This document shows, piece after piece, positions 1 through 9,060 of a DNA stretch of 64,000 nucleotides. Made by a program: the position numbers and the translations under genes. The notes under the pieces were generated by a model. That model saw only the letters and a list, made by a program, of their open reading frames with translations. It was not told the DNA's origin and ran no database searches. This DNA is from Lactobacillus paragasseri (lineage in GTDB: Bacteria > Bacillota > Bacilli > Lactobacillales > Lactobacillaceae): NCBI RefSeq assembly GCF_003584685.1, contig NZ_AP018549.1, positions 1,736,001 to 1,800,000 of the forward strand, in the 5' to 3' direction. Position 1 is the stretch's first letter; every line of letters starts with the position of its first letter.

Positions 1-731
1 GCAATAGCAGTTAAAACTGCCTCTGTTGTTCTAGCCATCCCCGACAATAAATCACCACCAAACAGATCTCGCAGAGCATTAGTTATCGCCACTCCAGGCA
101 CCAATGTCATCAAGGATCCGATTAAGATATTATCGACAATAAGCTTAGGAAACAACTTGCAAGCAAAAATGGTAATTACTCCCATAAAAATTGCCGTCAC
201 CATTTCAGCTAAAAAACGAATATTAGTATAGCGTTTAATAGCTAAATACACAGCATATGATAAACCGCCAATAACAGCTGCTGCTGGAAAATCAATCCAG
301 TCATAATCATCCATAAATAAGACCATCAAAGTCGGACTCAAAATTGCAGCTCCAATAATTTGAAGCCAAATTGGAAAATCTGGAATAGAAATTGAAATCT
401 GTTGAAGTCTTTCCTGTAATTCCTTCAAAGTGATTTTTTCGGCAGCAAATTCACGTGATAACTCATTAACCCGGTCTACCAACTCTAAATTAATGTTTCT
501 TTTCTTAACTTGCGTAACTTGAGTATAGGAATGTTCACCTAAACTCATAAATATTCCAGTTGGAGTTGTAAAACATCTAGCACCAGTAATACCTGCGTTG
601 CGGGCTATTCTCATCATCGTATCTTCAACTCGATAAGTTTCGCTGCCGCCTTCGATCATTAATCTACCTGCTTTTAAGCAAGTATCGAGCACTTCAGCGG
701 CATAGTCTTGACTCACATGCTCTTTATTCAT
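1..731 (-). CDS. ThrE/DUF1212-family threonine/serine exporter, N-terminal domain (partial)
   Basis: The frame is open from an ATG at 731 to the left edge, so only the first 243 or so residues are present. The first 120 residues are soluble and carry the family's GARCFTTPTG stretch and helical NLELVDRVNELSREFA. From about residue 125 there are hydrophobic segments (WLQIIGAAILSPTLMVLF, AVIGGLSYAVYLAI and others). This is the pattern of the ThrE N-terminal half (PF06738), a membrane protein linked to amino-acid export that is usually paired with a small ThrE2 gene. The start has a good AGAGGAT site. The gene lies 22 bases downstream of the ABC-F gene and is probably co-transcribed with it. The substrate is not readable from the sequence. 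Confidence 0.8.
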   Translation of the reverse strand, partial: MNKEHVSQDYAAEVLDTCLKAGRLMIEGGSETYRVEDTMMRIARNAGITGARCFTTPTGIFMSLGEHSYTQVTQVKKRNINLELVDRVNELSREFAAEKITLKELQERLQQISISIPDFPIWLQIIGAAILSPTLMVLFMDDYDWIDFPAAAVIGGLSYAVYLAIKRYTNIRFLAEMVTAIFMGVITIFACKLFPKLIVDNILIGSLMTLVPGVAITNALRDLFGGDLLSGMARTTEAVLTAI

Positions 732-753
732 TTTTATCCTCTAAAATACTTAT

Positions 754-2301
754 CTATTCATTATTCATTTTTTCAATATCGATTGTCTTGTCAACCCAGT
801 TTCCTCTAAAGAAGTCTCTTTCGTGACTTACAATAATTACTCCACCTTTAAACTCAACAATTGCCTTTCGCAAAGAATCTTTAGTAGCAATATCCAAGTG
901 GTTAGTAGGTTCATCTAAAAACAATAAATTAGATGGTTCAAACTGCATCTTGGCTAGTTTAACCTTTTCTTGTTCTCCACCAGATAACTCCCTTAAGGGA
1001 CTCATTGCTTGCTGAGCCGTCAAACCCATTCTAGCTAAAGCTTGACGTAATTCTCTAGGACGCAATCGTGGAAATTCTTCTTGTAAATATTGCAAAGGCG
1101 TCATATTTTTATTAGGCCAAACGAGATCTTGCTGAAAATATGCCAGCTCAGCAGTTGAAGATAATTCAAAATTACCATAAATTGGTTTCAATTTTCCTAG
1201 CAATGTCTTCAATAAAGTAGTTTTCCCAATTCCATTAAAACCGGTTACTGCTACCTTTTCACCATTTCCAACAGAGAAATTAAATGCTGACTTAACTAAC
1301 GCCTGATCATACCCAATTACCAAATCCTGAGTTTGCAGCAGCAAGTTTGAAGCTGTATCAACATAGGGGAAAACGACATGCGCTTTTTTATTATTTTGTG
1401 GTGGCGTTAAAATATCCATCTTTGCTAGTTGCTTTTCCCGCGACTTAGCACTCTTAGATCTTGAACCAGCTTTATTCTTTCTAATATATGCTTCAGTCTT
1501 TTTGATTTTTCGTTGCTGATTGGCATAAGCTTTTAAATAACTCTCTCGGTCAGCTTCTTTTTGTCGTAAGGCATGTTTTAAATCCCCGCTATAGCGAGTA
1601 ATGGTGCCAAAATCAATATCAATAATGCAGTTGGTAATTCTCCCTAAGAAATCATAATCATGTGATACTACAATAAAAGCTCCTTCAAAATCATTTAAAT
1701 AATCAGCTAACCAATCAATGTGGTTAACATCTAAATAGTTCGTCGGTTCATCTAAAACTAAAACATCAGGATTTTGTAAAAGAAGTTTAGCCAAAATCAA
1801 TTTAGACCGCTGTCCACCAGAAAGCTTAGCTACATCTCGCTCATAACCTAAATCAGCTAAGCCCAGTCCTGTTGCTACTCGGTCAATCTTAGTATCAATA
1901 TCGTAAAATTCCTTTTCTTCAAGGAGAGTTTGAATTTTACCGGCTTTTTCTAAGAGAGAGTCATCCCCATTTTCACCATATTTCACATAAAGGTCATTCA
2001 ATTCTTTTTCTTTTTGAAAAAGATCGCTAAATGCTGTTTGTAAAAACTCTTTAATTCCTATACCTGCTTTAAGTTTGGCATACTGGTCTAAATAACCGAC
2101 ATGGAGTTTATTTTGCCACTTAACCTCGCCCTCATCTTGGGTAATTTCACCAGTTAGAATCTTAATTAAAGTCGATTTACCAACTCCATTTTGCCCAGTT
2201 ACCCCCATATGGTCTTCTTTATTTAAAACAAAATTTGCGTCTTCGTATAAAGTTTTATCAATAAAAGTTTGGCTTAGATTTTTAACCGTTAATAAGCTCA
2301 T
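754..2301 (-). CDS. ABC-F family ATPase (ribosome-associated type)
   Basis: A 515-residue soluble protein with two ABC domains and no membrane segments. Domain 1 has Walker A GQNGVGKST, signature LSGGQ and Walker B VLVLDEPTNYLD. Domain 2 has GFNGIGKTT, LSGGEQEKVKLA and LLFLDEPTNHLD. The basic helical linker around residues 250-300 (YLKAYANQQRKIKKTEAYIR) is the P-site tRNA interaction motif typical of ABC-F proteins, which act on the ribosome rather than in transport. Overall it resembles YkpA/YbiT-type housekeeping members more than known antibiotic-protection members, but I cannot assign a subfamily. It follows the small membrane gene at 2310 by 8 bases and is probably in an operon with it and with the downstream ThrE-like gene. 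Confidence 0.88.
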   Translation of the reverse strand: MSLLTVKNLSQTFIDKTLYEDANFVLNKEDHMGVTGQNGVGKSTLIKILTGEITQDEGEVKWQNKLHVGYLDQYAKLKAGIGIKEFLQTAFSDLFQKEKELNDLYVKYGENGDDSLLEKAGKIQTLLEEKEFYDIDTKIDRVATGLGLADLGYERDVAKLSGGQRSKLILAKLLLQNPDVLVLDEPTNYLDVNHIDWLADYLNDFEGAFIVVSHDYDFLGRITNCIIDIDFGTITRYSGDLKHALRQKEADRESYLKAYANQQRKIKKTEAYIRKNKAGSRSKSAKSREKQLAKMDILTPPQNNKKAHVVFPYVDTASNLLLQTQDLVIGYDQALVKSAFNFSVGNGEKVAVTGFNGIGKTTLLKTLLGKLKPIYGNFELSSTAELAYFQQDLVWPNKNMTPLQYLQEEFPRLRPRELRQALARMGLTAQQAMSPLRELSGGEQEKVKLAKMQFEPSNLLFLDEPTNHLDIATKDSLRKAIVEFKGGVIIVSHERDFFRGNWVDKTIDIEKMNNE

Positions 2302-2309
2302 TATTTCCT

Positions 2310-2702
2310 CTAGTCTAGATTATTTTCTTGATCTTTTAATTTATTTTGTTGCTTAGCATCATATTCTTGCAAAGCATTCAACACTCTTGGCCATTGTCTT
2401 TTAGGAATAATTAGTTGGAGTTTATTGTGATAAATTGGAAAATCACTGGCTTTCATCCCTGTTATTTTTGCTAGTTCTTCATCTGTTAAATGATACTTGG
2501 CCACAATGGCTTTAATTTCATAAGATGCATGTCCCCTAAAATATGAAAGAACATAAAAGAATGCTGCAAAAATACCTGCACATAAAACAGCCATTGGCAG
2601 AGAAAAATGAAATGTCCGTTGCGCAATAAAAAACACTGCAATAAATGCAATCAGTGCAGAAATTATCCCGTAAATGACTGGAAAATACTTATTTTGCTTC
2701 AT
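2310..2702 (-). CDS. Small membrane protein of unknown function
   Basis: A 130-residue protein. Two adjacent hydrophobic helices (about residues 9-27 and 33-54) form an N-terminal hairpin in the membrane. They are followed by a charged cytoplasmic domain of about 75 residues containing YHLTDEELAKITGM and a Lys/Gln-rich tail. I do not recognise a named family. The ATG at 2702 has an AAGGATGAT ribosome site. It is the first gene of an apparent operon with the ABC-F ATPase 8 bases downstream, and it is divergent from the small secreted protein gene at 2926. Confidence 0.7.
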   Translation of the reverse strand: MKQNKYFPVIYGIISALIAFIAVFFIAQRTFHFSLPMAVLCAGIFAAFFYVLSYFRGHASYEIKAIVAKYHLTDEELAKITGMKASDFPIYHNKLQLIIPKRQWPRVLNALQEYDAKQQNKLKDQENNLD

Positions 2703-2925
2703 TTTTTATCATCCTTTTTATTACACTAGTTTTTCAAATATTACATTCAATTTACGCAAATAACTTTTTTGTAAAAAAATGTAAATTGTGTTTTATTTTA
2801 CTGCAATAATCCTCTTATATAATACAGTTTGTTAAGTAAATTAAAAATGACTTTTTAAATATCATTAGTGTAACACGATTACCATTCAATTATTATTAAA
2901 TTTACACTTAAAAGGAGTAAACACT
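2703..2925. promoter_or_regulatory. Divergent intergenic region with + strand promoter
   Basis: An AT-rich 223-base gap between divergent genes. A perfect TATAAT lies at 2818-2823 on the + strand, with only a poor -35 about 17 bases upstream. It would give a leader of roughly 95 bases before the TTG start at 2926. The strong AAAGGAG at 2911-2917 decides that start. No convincing - strand promoter was found. Confidence 0.45.
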
Positions 2926-3195
2926 TTGACACATAAGAAGGGAATTTCAGTAGTACTTATTGCCCTACTAGGTTGCGGTTTTCTTACAAATTCAGTTACT
3001 TCCAAAGCAGCTGATCAAGATACTAATTTTAATGTTTCTAAAAGCCTAGTTGAAAATACAATTAAACCAACTCTTCTCAGTAAAAAATTTAAAGAAGAAC
3101 AAATCAAAGAATTTAGAGAAAATAAATTAGTAGAAATTAAGTTTGAAGAAAAAAGAATTAATCATGAAAATTCTAATTCTCAATTAGGTAATTAA
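2926..3195 (+). CDS. Small secreted protein, unknown
   Basis: An 89-residue protein starting at TTG, chosen because AAAGGAG lies 8 bases upstream. Residues 1-30 form a typical Sec signal peptide: HKK, then the hydrophobic core ISVVLIALLGCGFL, then SVTSKA with likely cleavage near SKA/AD. The mature part is about 60 residues, highly charged (Lys/Glu), predicted helical and free of Cys. There is no LPXTG motif, lipobox or membrane anchor, so it should be released. It is monocistronic, with its own promoter and a bidirectional terminator at 3263-3299. I recognise no family. It could be a short secreted effector or the remnant of a longer surface protein. Confidence 0.6.
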   Translation: MTHKKGISVVLIALLGCGFLTNSVTSKAADQDTNFNVSKSLVENTIKPTLLSKKFKEEQIKEFRENKLVEIKFEEKRINHENSNSQLGN

Positions 3196-3262
3196 AACTT
3201 TGCCAACAAGAGTTGCAGTTATCAGACAAAATCACTAAGATAGAATCATCAACAGATATCTA

Positions 3263-3299
3263 AAAAAAAAGCAGTTAGCGTTTCGCTAACTGCTTTTTT
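3263..3299. terminator. Bidirectional rho-independent terminator
   Basis: A perfect stem GCAGTTAGCG/CGCTAACTGC with a TTT loop is flanked by A-run and T-run. It serves the small secreted gene on + and the LCP gene on -. Confidence 0.93.
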
Positions 3300-3300
3300 C

Positions 3301-4425
3301 TTAATTTCCATCCCATGGAATCGTATCAGAATCTTTATCATAAATAACATAATTTCTAAAGTCTTCTGGATCATTCCAGTCTAGACCTTGCTGTAAGCTA
3401 TTTTGTCTTGTTTCTTGATTACGTAATTTTTCTTTCTTTAAACCTAAGCTAGAACGGACCAAATCTGAGACGCGTTGTAATTCTTTAGTAGAAGCTACTT
3501 GCATTGCAGCAGAGCCAATCCAAACATTATGTCCATGAATATAGCCACTCTTAATATCCTGCGTACAACTACGATAGTTCATTGCAATTGAAAGCATATC
3601 ATCAAAAGTTAGGTTAGTTTTAACATACTTGGCAAAGACTTTGAGAATCTTACGATAATTTGTGATTGAGTTAACTGACATTCCTTTACGTACAATGTCA
3701 TTAATGACCTGTCTTTGTCGCATTTGTCGGCCGTAATCGCCCTTAGGATCTTCTTTACGCATTCGAACGTAGTCTAGAGCTTCTTTACCATTCAAGTGCT
3801 GCTTACCCTTTTTGAAATGCGTGTGATAAGTAAAGGTAAATGGAACATTAACATCTACCCCTCCTAAGGCCTCTACCATGCTCTCTAAGGCTTTCATATT
3901 AACTTCCATATAATAGTTAACTGGGGTATTTACTAGTGCTCTAACCGTTCGTGTAGCTCCTTTACTGCCACCAATTTGATAAGCTGAATTGACCCGGAAC
4001 ATGTAGTATCTTCCCTCACCCTTACCATCTCCCTTAATATCAGCTAGCAAGTCCCTAGGAATTGATGTCATCGTTGCTTCTTTTTTCTGCGGATTCATAG
4101 TTGCTAAAATCATCGTATCTGAATTTCCGCGATCGTGCCTACCTTCAATTCCTTGGTCAACACCAAGAATTAAAATAGAGATTGGCTTCTTCTGAGAAAT
4201 TAACTGCGAAGTTTTTCCAGTCCCGCGATAAGCCTGCTGCACCGAACTCATAGCTGAGAAATAAGCATGAGCAAAATAGGCTACGCTTCCGCAAACAAGT
4301 AGAATTGTTAAGAGACCTACCAGGCGAGCAAAGTTATTTCCATTCTTAATATTTTTTTTATTCGCCGCAAAAACATTATTTCTTTCTAGTTTTTTATTTG
4401 GCTTATTAGGTTCATCTGGTCTCAT
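3301..4425 (-). CDS. LytR-CpsA-Psr (LCP) family cell-wall glycopolymer transferase
   Basis: A 374-residue protein with a basic cytoplasmic N-terminus (about 30 residues), one membrane helix (LVGLLTILLVCGSVAYFAHAYF) and an extracellular LCP domain. Family motifs are visible: ILILGVDQG, the Arg/Asp-containing GRHDRGNSDTMIL, TSIPRDL, and DYVRMRKEDPKGDYGRQMRQRQV. LCP enzymes attach wall teichoic acids or polysaccharides from undecaprenyl-phosphate carriers to peptidoglycan on the outer membrane face. A GAGGAGT ribosome site precedes the ATG at 4425. The gene stands alone, divergent from pepF, with a terminator directly after the stop. Several LCP paralogues are usual per genome, so the glycopolymer is not assignable. 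Confidence 0.9.
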   Translation of the reverse strand: MRPDEPNKPNKKLERNNVFAANKKNIKNGNNFARLVGLLTILLVCGSVAYFAHAYFSAMSSVQQAYRGTGKTSQLISQKKPISILILGVDQGIEGRHDRGNSDTMILATMNPQKKEATMTSIPRDLLADIKGDGKGEGRYYMFRVNSAYQIGGSKGATRTVRALVNTPVNYYMEVNMKALESMVEALGGVDVNVPFTFTYHTHFKKGKQHLNGKEALDYVRMRKEDPKGDYGRQMRQRQVINDIVRKGMSVNSITNYRKILKVFAKYVKTNLTFDDMLSIAMNYRSCTQDIKSGYIHGHNVWIGSAAMQVASTKELQRVSDLVRSSLGLKKEKLRNQETRQNSLQQGLDWNDPEDFRNYVIYDKDSDTIPWDGN

Positions 4426-4588
4426 TAATTTTTGACTCCTCTGGCTATTAGCTTACCTTTTCATATTACAAAAATCACTGGCTAAGCACATTAGTTTCAT
4501 TATTAAAAAATTTTTATTTTTTAGCAAGCGAAATAATGTTCTATAATGGTGATTAATAAAATTTGTATCACAGAAAGAAGGAAAAAAT

Positions 4589-6400
4589 ATGGCTCTTCCA
4601 ACAAGAAATGAAGTATCCGATGATCTTAAGTGGGACTTAAGTCGTGTTTTTAAGAACGATCAAGAATGGGAACAAGAATATAAGCAGGTTGCACAAGAAA
4701 TCAAGAACTTAAGTAAATTTAAGGGAACACTTGCCAAATCTGGTAAAGATCTTTACGAAGGAATTACAGCAATTTTAGCTGTAAATCGACGCTTAGAAAA
4801 AGTATATGTTTACGCTACAATGTCAAGCGATGTAGACACAAGCAATAATCATTACCTCGGTTTTGTTGCTAAAGCACAAAGCTTAGCTAATCAAATGAGT
4901 GCTGCAATTGCTTTTGTCGATCCTGAAATATTATCTATTCCAGAAGAAACCCTTGCTAAGTTTATGCAAGATGAACCACGTTTAGAAAATTATCGACACC
5001 GCCTTGAACAGATTACGCAAAAACGTCCTCATACCTTGCCAGCAAATGAAGAAAAAATCATTGCTGACGCTGGAGATGCAATGGGTACATCTGCTAATAC
5101 CTTCAACGTCTTAACTAATTCTGATATGGAATATGGCTACGTCCAAGATGAAGACGGTGAAATGGTTCAATTATCTGACGGGCTATATTCACTTTTAATC
5201 CAATCTCAAGACCGCAACGTCCGTAAAAACGCCTTTGACGTGATGTACGCAAGCTACGGACAGTTTGAAAACAGTCTTGCTTCAACTTTATCAGGTGAGG
5301 TAAAAGCTCACAATTTTAATGCTCGCGTACATAAATACAATTCGGCTAGAGAAGCTGCTTTAAGTGAAAATAGTGTACCAACAGCTGTTTACGATACATT
5401 GATCAAGGAAGTAAATAGCCACCTTGACTTACTTCACCGTTACGTTGCATTAAGAAAGAAAATTCTAGGCTTAAAAGACCTTCAAATGTACGATATGTAC
5501 GTACCATTAACCGGGAAGCCAGTTCTTTCTTATAACTTTGAGGAAGCAAAAGCAGAAGCAAGAAAGGCCTTAGCTCCACTAGGCGAAGACTATTTAAAAC
5601 ATGTTGATTATATTTTTAATAACCGCGTAATTGATGTGGTTGAAAATCAAAACAAGGTTACTGGTGCATATTCAGGTGGTGCTTACGATACTGATCCATA
5701 TGAACTACTTAACTGGGAAGATAACCTTGATTCACTCTACACTCTAGTCCATGAAACTGGTCACTCTGTCCACTCTTGGTACACAAGAAACACTCAACCT
5801 TATGTCTATGGTGATTATCCAATTTTCGTTGCTGAAATTGCTTCAACTACTAATGAGAATATTTTAACCGAGTATTTCTTAGATAAAATTACTGATCCAA
5901 AGACCCGTGCATTTGTCTTAAACCATTATCTGGATTCGTTTAAAGGCACACTCTTCCGTCAAACTCAATTTGCGGAATTTGAACAATTTATTCATGAAAC
6001 TGATGCTAATGGTCAGCCGCTAACAGCTGACGTACTCGATGAATTTTATGGCAACTTAAACCAAAGATACTATGGAGATAGCGTAGAACCTGGTGGAGAA
6101 ATTGCTATGGAATGGTCACGTATTCCTCACTTCTACTACAACTTCTATGTTTACCAATACGCAACAGGTTTTGCAGCTGCAACTGCACTTGCTAATAAAG
6201 TTGTCCACGGTACTGAGCAAGAACGTGATGCTTATATTAATTTCTTAAAATCAGGCTCTTCAGATTACCCAACGGAAATTATGAAACGAGCTGGCGTTGA
6301 TATGACTAGGGCTGATTACTTGAGGGATGCTTTTGATACTTTTGAAAAACGTCTTAATGAATTTGAAAAAATCGTTGATGAATTAAACGCTGAAAAGTAG
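4589..6400 (+). CDS. pepF: Oligoendopeptidase F (M3B metallopeptidase)
   Basis: A 603-residue cytoplasmic zinc peptidase of the usual PepF length. The zinc motif HETGH is at residues 388-392, followed by SVHSWYT, and the third ligand Glu is in FVAEIASTTNE (about residue 416). PepF cleaves peptides of about 7-17 residues and works downstream of oligopeptide uptake in the proteolytic system of lactic acid bacteria. The ATG follows AGAAGGA. A TATAAT at 4542-4547 is the likely -10 element, with a weak -35. The gene is monocistronic between divergent LCP and convergent Rpn genes. Confidence 0.95.
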   Translation: MALPTRNEVSDDLKWDLSRVFKNDQEWEQEYKQVAQEIKNLSKFKGTLAKSGKDLYEGITAILAVNRRLEKVYVYATMSSDVDTSNNHYLGFVAKAQSLANQMSAAIAFVDPEILSIPEETLAKFMQDEPRLENYRHRLEQITQKRPHTLPANEEKIIADAGDAMGTSANTFNVLTNSDMEYGYVQDEDGEMVQLSDGLYSLLIQSQDRNVRKNAFDVMYASYGQFENSLASTLSGEVKAHNFNARVHKYNSAREAALSENSVPTAVYDTLIKEVNSHLDLLHRYVALRKKILGLKDLQMYDMYVPLTGKPVLSYNFEEAKAEARKALAPLGEDYLKHVDYIFNNRVIDVVENQNKVTGAYSGGAYDTDPYELLNWEDNLDSLYTLVHETGHSVHSWYTRNTQPYVYGDYPIFVAEIASTTNENILTEYFLDKITDPKTRAFVLNHYLDSFKGTLFRQTQFAEFEQFIHETDANGQPLTADVLDEFYGNLNQRYYGDSVEPGGEIAMEWSRIPHFYYNFYVYQYATGFAAATALANKVVHGTEQERDAYINFLKSGSSDYPTEIMKRAGVDMTRADYLRDAFDTFEKRLNEFEKIVDELNAEK

Positions 6401-6416
6401 GGTTCACATCTAAATA

Positions 6417-6448
6417 AGCTGGTAGATTTAATTTCTACCAGCTTTTTC
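6417..6448. terminator. Bidirectional terminator between pepF and the Rpn-like gene
   Basis: Ten-base stem AGCTGGTAGA/TCTACCAGCT with a 7-base loop. It is followed by TTTTT on + and by a weaker T-rich tract on -. Confidence 0.88.
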
Positions 6449-6458
6449 ATTAGCTATT

Positions 6459-7277
6459 TTATTTATACATAGTGACGATCTTTTCTAGCTCTTTATCAGA
6501 AATCAGTTTCAAATTTCTAACAAATTCCGTAGCTTTTTCTAAAGTTCTGCCACTATTCAGTTGATTTTCGAGAATAATTTTGGCAGAATCAATTTTTCCT
6601 TGTTCTACACCGTCTTTTCTACCTTCTGCATATGCTACTTTCCCTGCTATTTTAGCAGCAGCCTGTTCACGTTCTAGCATTCTTGTTTCGTAAAGCATAA
6701 TCTTCTCCCTCGTTTCCGGATCTTCGTTGATTTCTTTAATTCTTCTTTGCGCGTAATCGAAATGCTTATTTAAATTTACAGGTTCATTGTTCATTAATTT
6801 AGCCAAGGCTTTTAAGTCTTCACTCTGCCCTTCAGCTGAAACTTGTGAATTAATGATAATCTTTGTTACACCTTCCTGCAATTGTTTTGACCTATCTTGA
6901 TCGGAATAAGTATGATAAGACTCATAAAATTTATCATCTTTCTTAGGCTTAAAATTACAGAAAAAAATAATATAGGCGTCTTTCAAATTTCGATAGGTCT
7001 TGCCTTTATTTAAAGTATAGCGTAGATCAAGTCTTGAAAGATAATAGCGCATGCGTCTACCAATATCATCCTGATCCGTTGTTTGCATTTCTATATTAAA
7101 CACGCGTCCTTCATGATCTGTAACCAAAACATCAAGTCTAACTTCTTTAGCTTCGTTCTTACGCTCAGAATTATTAATCTCAACTTGCTTATCTAGCCAG
7201 TCTATTTTCTTAATTTTCAGATCTGGAATAATAATTTCAAGCAAATACTTGCAGAATTCCTTATTTTCCATCACCAT
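6459..7277 (-). CDS. Rpn-family recombination-promoting nuclease / PD-(D/E)XK transposase-like protein, start region damaged
   Basis: 272 residues from the ATG at 7277. The PD-(D/E)XK-type core is RLDVLVTDHEGRVFNIEMQ (D49, E63, Q65). It is followed by the family's RMRYYLSRLDLRYTLNKG and YESYHTYSD and by a basic, glutamine-rich C-terminal tail. Relatives usually begin about 15-20 residues earlier with a PW.GFT.DK.FG stretch. Here that stretch (EPWFGFTEDKVFG) is present in frame just upstream, but it is cut off by TAA at 7323-7325 and has no ATG, GTG or TTG start. The shown start gives a protein lacking the first helix. These nucleases are often multicopy and lineage-specific. Family is fairly sure, activity is not. 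Confidence 0.7.
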   Translation of the reverse strand: MVMENKEFCKYLLEIIIPDLKIKKIDWLDKQVEINNSERKNEAKEVRLDVLVTDHEGRVFNIEMQTTDQDDIGRRMRYYLSRLDLRYTLNKGKTYRNLKDAYIIFFCNFKPKKDDKFYESYHTYSDQDRSKQLQEGVTKIIINSQVSAEGQSEDLKALAKLMNNEPVNLNKHFDYAQRRIKEINEDPETREKIMLYETRMLEREQAAAKIAGKVAYAEGRKDGVEQGKIDSAKIILENQLNSGRTLEKATEFVRNLKLISDKELEKIVTMYK

Positions 7278-7430
7278 CCCAAAAACTTTATCTTCCGTGA
7301 ACCCAAACCAGGGTTCAATCTTTTAACCATATGAGCAAATCCTCTCTAAAAATATTTGAGGAGTCATCCCATATGTTTATTACGCAAAGTGAAGATGTTT
7401 TTTCTGAAAAAATACTATTATATCCCGATA
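7278..7430. other. Upstream region of the Rpn-like gene
   Basis: It holds the untranslated remnant of the Rpn N-terminus (about 7278-7322) and otherwise AT-rich sequence. I see no clear promoter or ribosome site for the ATG at 7277. A 60-codon frame here lacks support and overlaps the lctP stop. Confidence 0.4.
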
Positions 7431-7473
7431 AAAAAAAGTTCTTAACCCCAATGAAGTTAAGAACTTTTTTTTT
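7431..7473. terminator. Terminator after lctP
   Basis: Inverted repeat AAAAAAAGTTCTTAAC / GTTAAGAACTTTTTTT with a 9-base loop. It is bidirectional in form and touches the lctP stop codon. Confidence 0.9.
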
Positions 7474-8983
7474 ACACCAATTTAGCAAACAAACCAACTA
7501 AATAAAGAAATACACAAGTAATCAACAAGTATAAGCTTCCCCACTTAACGGTTTCCTTCAAAATTTTTCCCTCTAAGCCTTCTTTATTAATCGCACCAGT
7601 AGCTACTGCAATATTCTGCGGTGATAGCATCCCTGCCGTAGCTCCTGTCATATTCGACGCTACAATCCAGTACTTACTTACACCCAAAGATTGAGCAGCC
7701 GAATATTGTAAATTACCAAACAAGACATTAGCTGAAGTAGCAGACCCTGTTAAAAATGTACCAAGTGCTCCAATTAACGGTGCAAATAATGGGTAAGCTG
7801 GTCCAAGCAAACTTACTAAGGCCAAAGCCAAGGCATTTGTCATCCCCGCATAAACCATTACTTTAGCTAAACCAACAATTGCACACACTGTAACAGTCGT
7901 CATGCCAATTGTCTTTAAAACATTGACAAGAATTTTGAACATTTTATTAAAGCTTAAACCCTGGATTTTTCCACCAATTAAGCCAGCTAATAAAATTAAT
8001 GTTCCTGGAGAAGAAAGCCAGTTAATTGGAAGATCATTTGGATTCTTTCCTAAATAAACATGTAAATGGGTAGTTACACTAGTTAAGAAGTTATTCACAG
8101 GTGGACAAAGGGACGAAGCAAGTAAAACAAAAACAAATACTAAGATGAATGGCGAGCAAGCTTTTATAATCTCGCTAATACTTTCATTTTCTACTTCTTC
8201 TACTGCACCAGTTTTTCGCTTTGTGAGCCACACTGTAATTAAAATTGAGAACAATGATCCCACTAAAGCTGGAAGTTCTGCACCGGTAAACTTAGCAATA
8301 ATAACTTGCGGAATTGCCATTCCTACTCCTGACATTAAAGTAATAAAGACAATTCCCTTAAGTGCTTTAACACTTTTACCAGTAAGAATTACCAAGATAA
8401 ACGGTACTAAAATAACCAAAATGACCAGCTGTAAAGTTACAATAAAGCCCAATTGCACCTCATTAAGATTAGTTACTTCAGCTAATGTCAAAACCGGCAA
8501 GCCAATTGCTCCAAAGGCCGTTGCTGTACTATTAGCAACTAAGCAAATTACAGATGCTTGAATTGGCTCTAAGCCTAATGAAATCAAAATACCAGCACAG
8601 ATTGCCACTGCTGTACCAAAGCCAGCAATCGACTCAAGAAATCCCCCAAAGCCCCAGGCAATTATTAACACTAAAATTCTTTTATCAGTGGTAATAGACG
8701 ATAGCAACGTTTCAATCGTCTGCATACTCCCTGATTCAGTTGTAATCTGGTAGACAAAAAGCGCCGCCAAAATTACATACATAATTGGCCAAATTCCCAT
8801 TATAATACCTTCCAAAGCTCCAGAAAGAGTATTAATTAAGGGTTGTTTAAACATTAAAACAGCGTCCGCGATCGTAATAATTAATCCAATCGTACATGCT
8901 CTTGAAGCAGACATCCCAATAATTCCAAGCGAGATTATTAACCAAAGAATTGGTATCAATGCCCATAAGAAATTTATCCACAT
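7472..8983 (-). CDS. lctP: L-lactate permease family transporter
   Basis: A 503-residue polytopic protein with about 12-14 hydrophobic segments along its whole length. Family hallmarks are WGFGGFLESIAGFGTAVAIC near residues 110-130, NSTATAFGAIGLPV, LTGSATSANVLFGNLQ and a late NMTGATAGMLSPQNIAVATGA. LctP/LldP proteins move L-lactate (and related hydroxyacids) with protons across the membrane. The start at 8983 is chosen because GAGGAA lies just before it. An ATG four codons earlier overlaps that ribosome site. The gene is monocistronic with a strong terminator. No lactate-utilisation genes are adjacent, so its role in this fermenter (uptake or efflux) is open. Confidence 0.92.
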   Translation of the reverse strand: MWINFLWALIPILWLIISLGIIGMSASRACTIGLIITIADAVLMFKQPLINTLSGALEGIIMGIWPIMYVILAALFVYQITTESGSMQTIETLLSSITTDKRILVLIIAWGFGGFLESIAGFGTAVAICAGILISLGLEPIQASVICLVANSTATAFGAIGLPVLTLAEVTNLNEVQLGFIVTLQLVILVILVPFILVILTGKSVKALKGIVFITLMSGVGMAIPQVIIAKFTGAELPALVGSLFSILITVWLTKRKTGAVEEVENESISEIIKACSPFILVFVFVLLASSLCPPVNNFLTSVTTHLHVYLGKNPNDLPINWLSSPGTLILLAGLIGGKIQGLSFNKMFKILVNVLKTIGMTTVTVCAIVGLAKVMVYAGMTNALALALVSLLGPAYPLFAPLIGALGTFLTGSATSANVLFGNLQYSAAQSLGVSKYWIVASNMTGATAGMLSPQNIAVATGAINKEGLEGKILKETVKWGSLYLLITCVFLYLVGLFAKLV

Positions 8984-9060
8984 AATTTTCCTCATTTAAA
9001 AAAGTAATACTATTTAATTTTATCCTTTTTCCACATTTTAAGGAAATTTAAAAAACAAAA

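Noticed and set aside
2310-2702. Immunity or transporter partner for the small secreted protein
   Set aside because: It is divergent, in an operon with the ABC-F gene, and shows no immunity-protein pattern.
7315-7497. 60-codon - strand frame between the Rpn-like gene and lctP
   Set aside because: It runs through a strong terminator and the lctP stop, has no ribosome site, and its sequence looks like chance translation of AT-rich DNA.
8145-8561. 138-codon + strand frame
   Set aside because: Lies wholly within lctP on the opposite strand; composition reflects the membrane protein.
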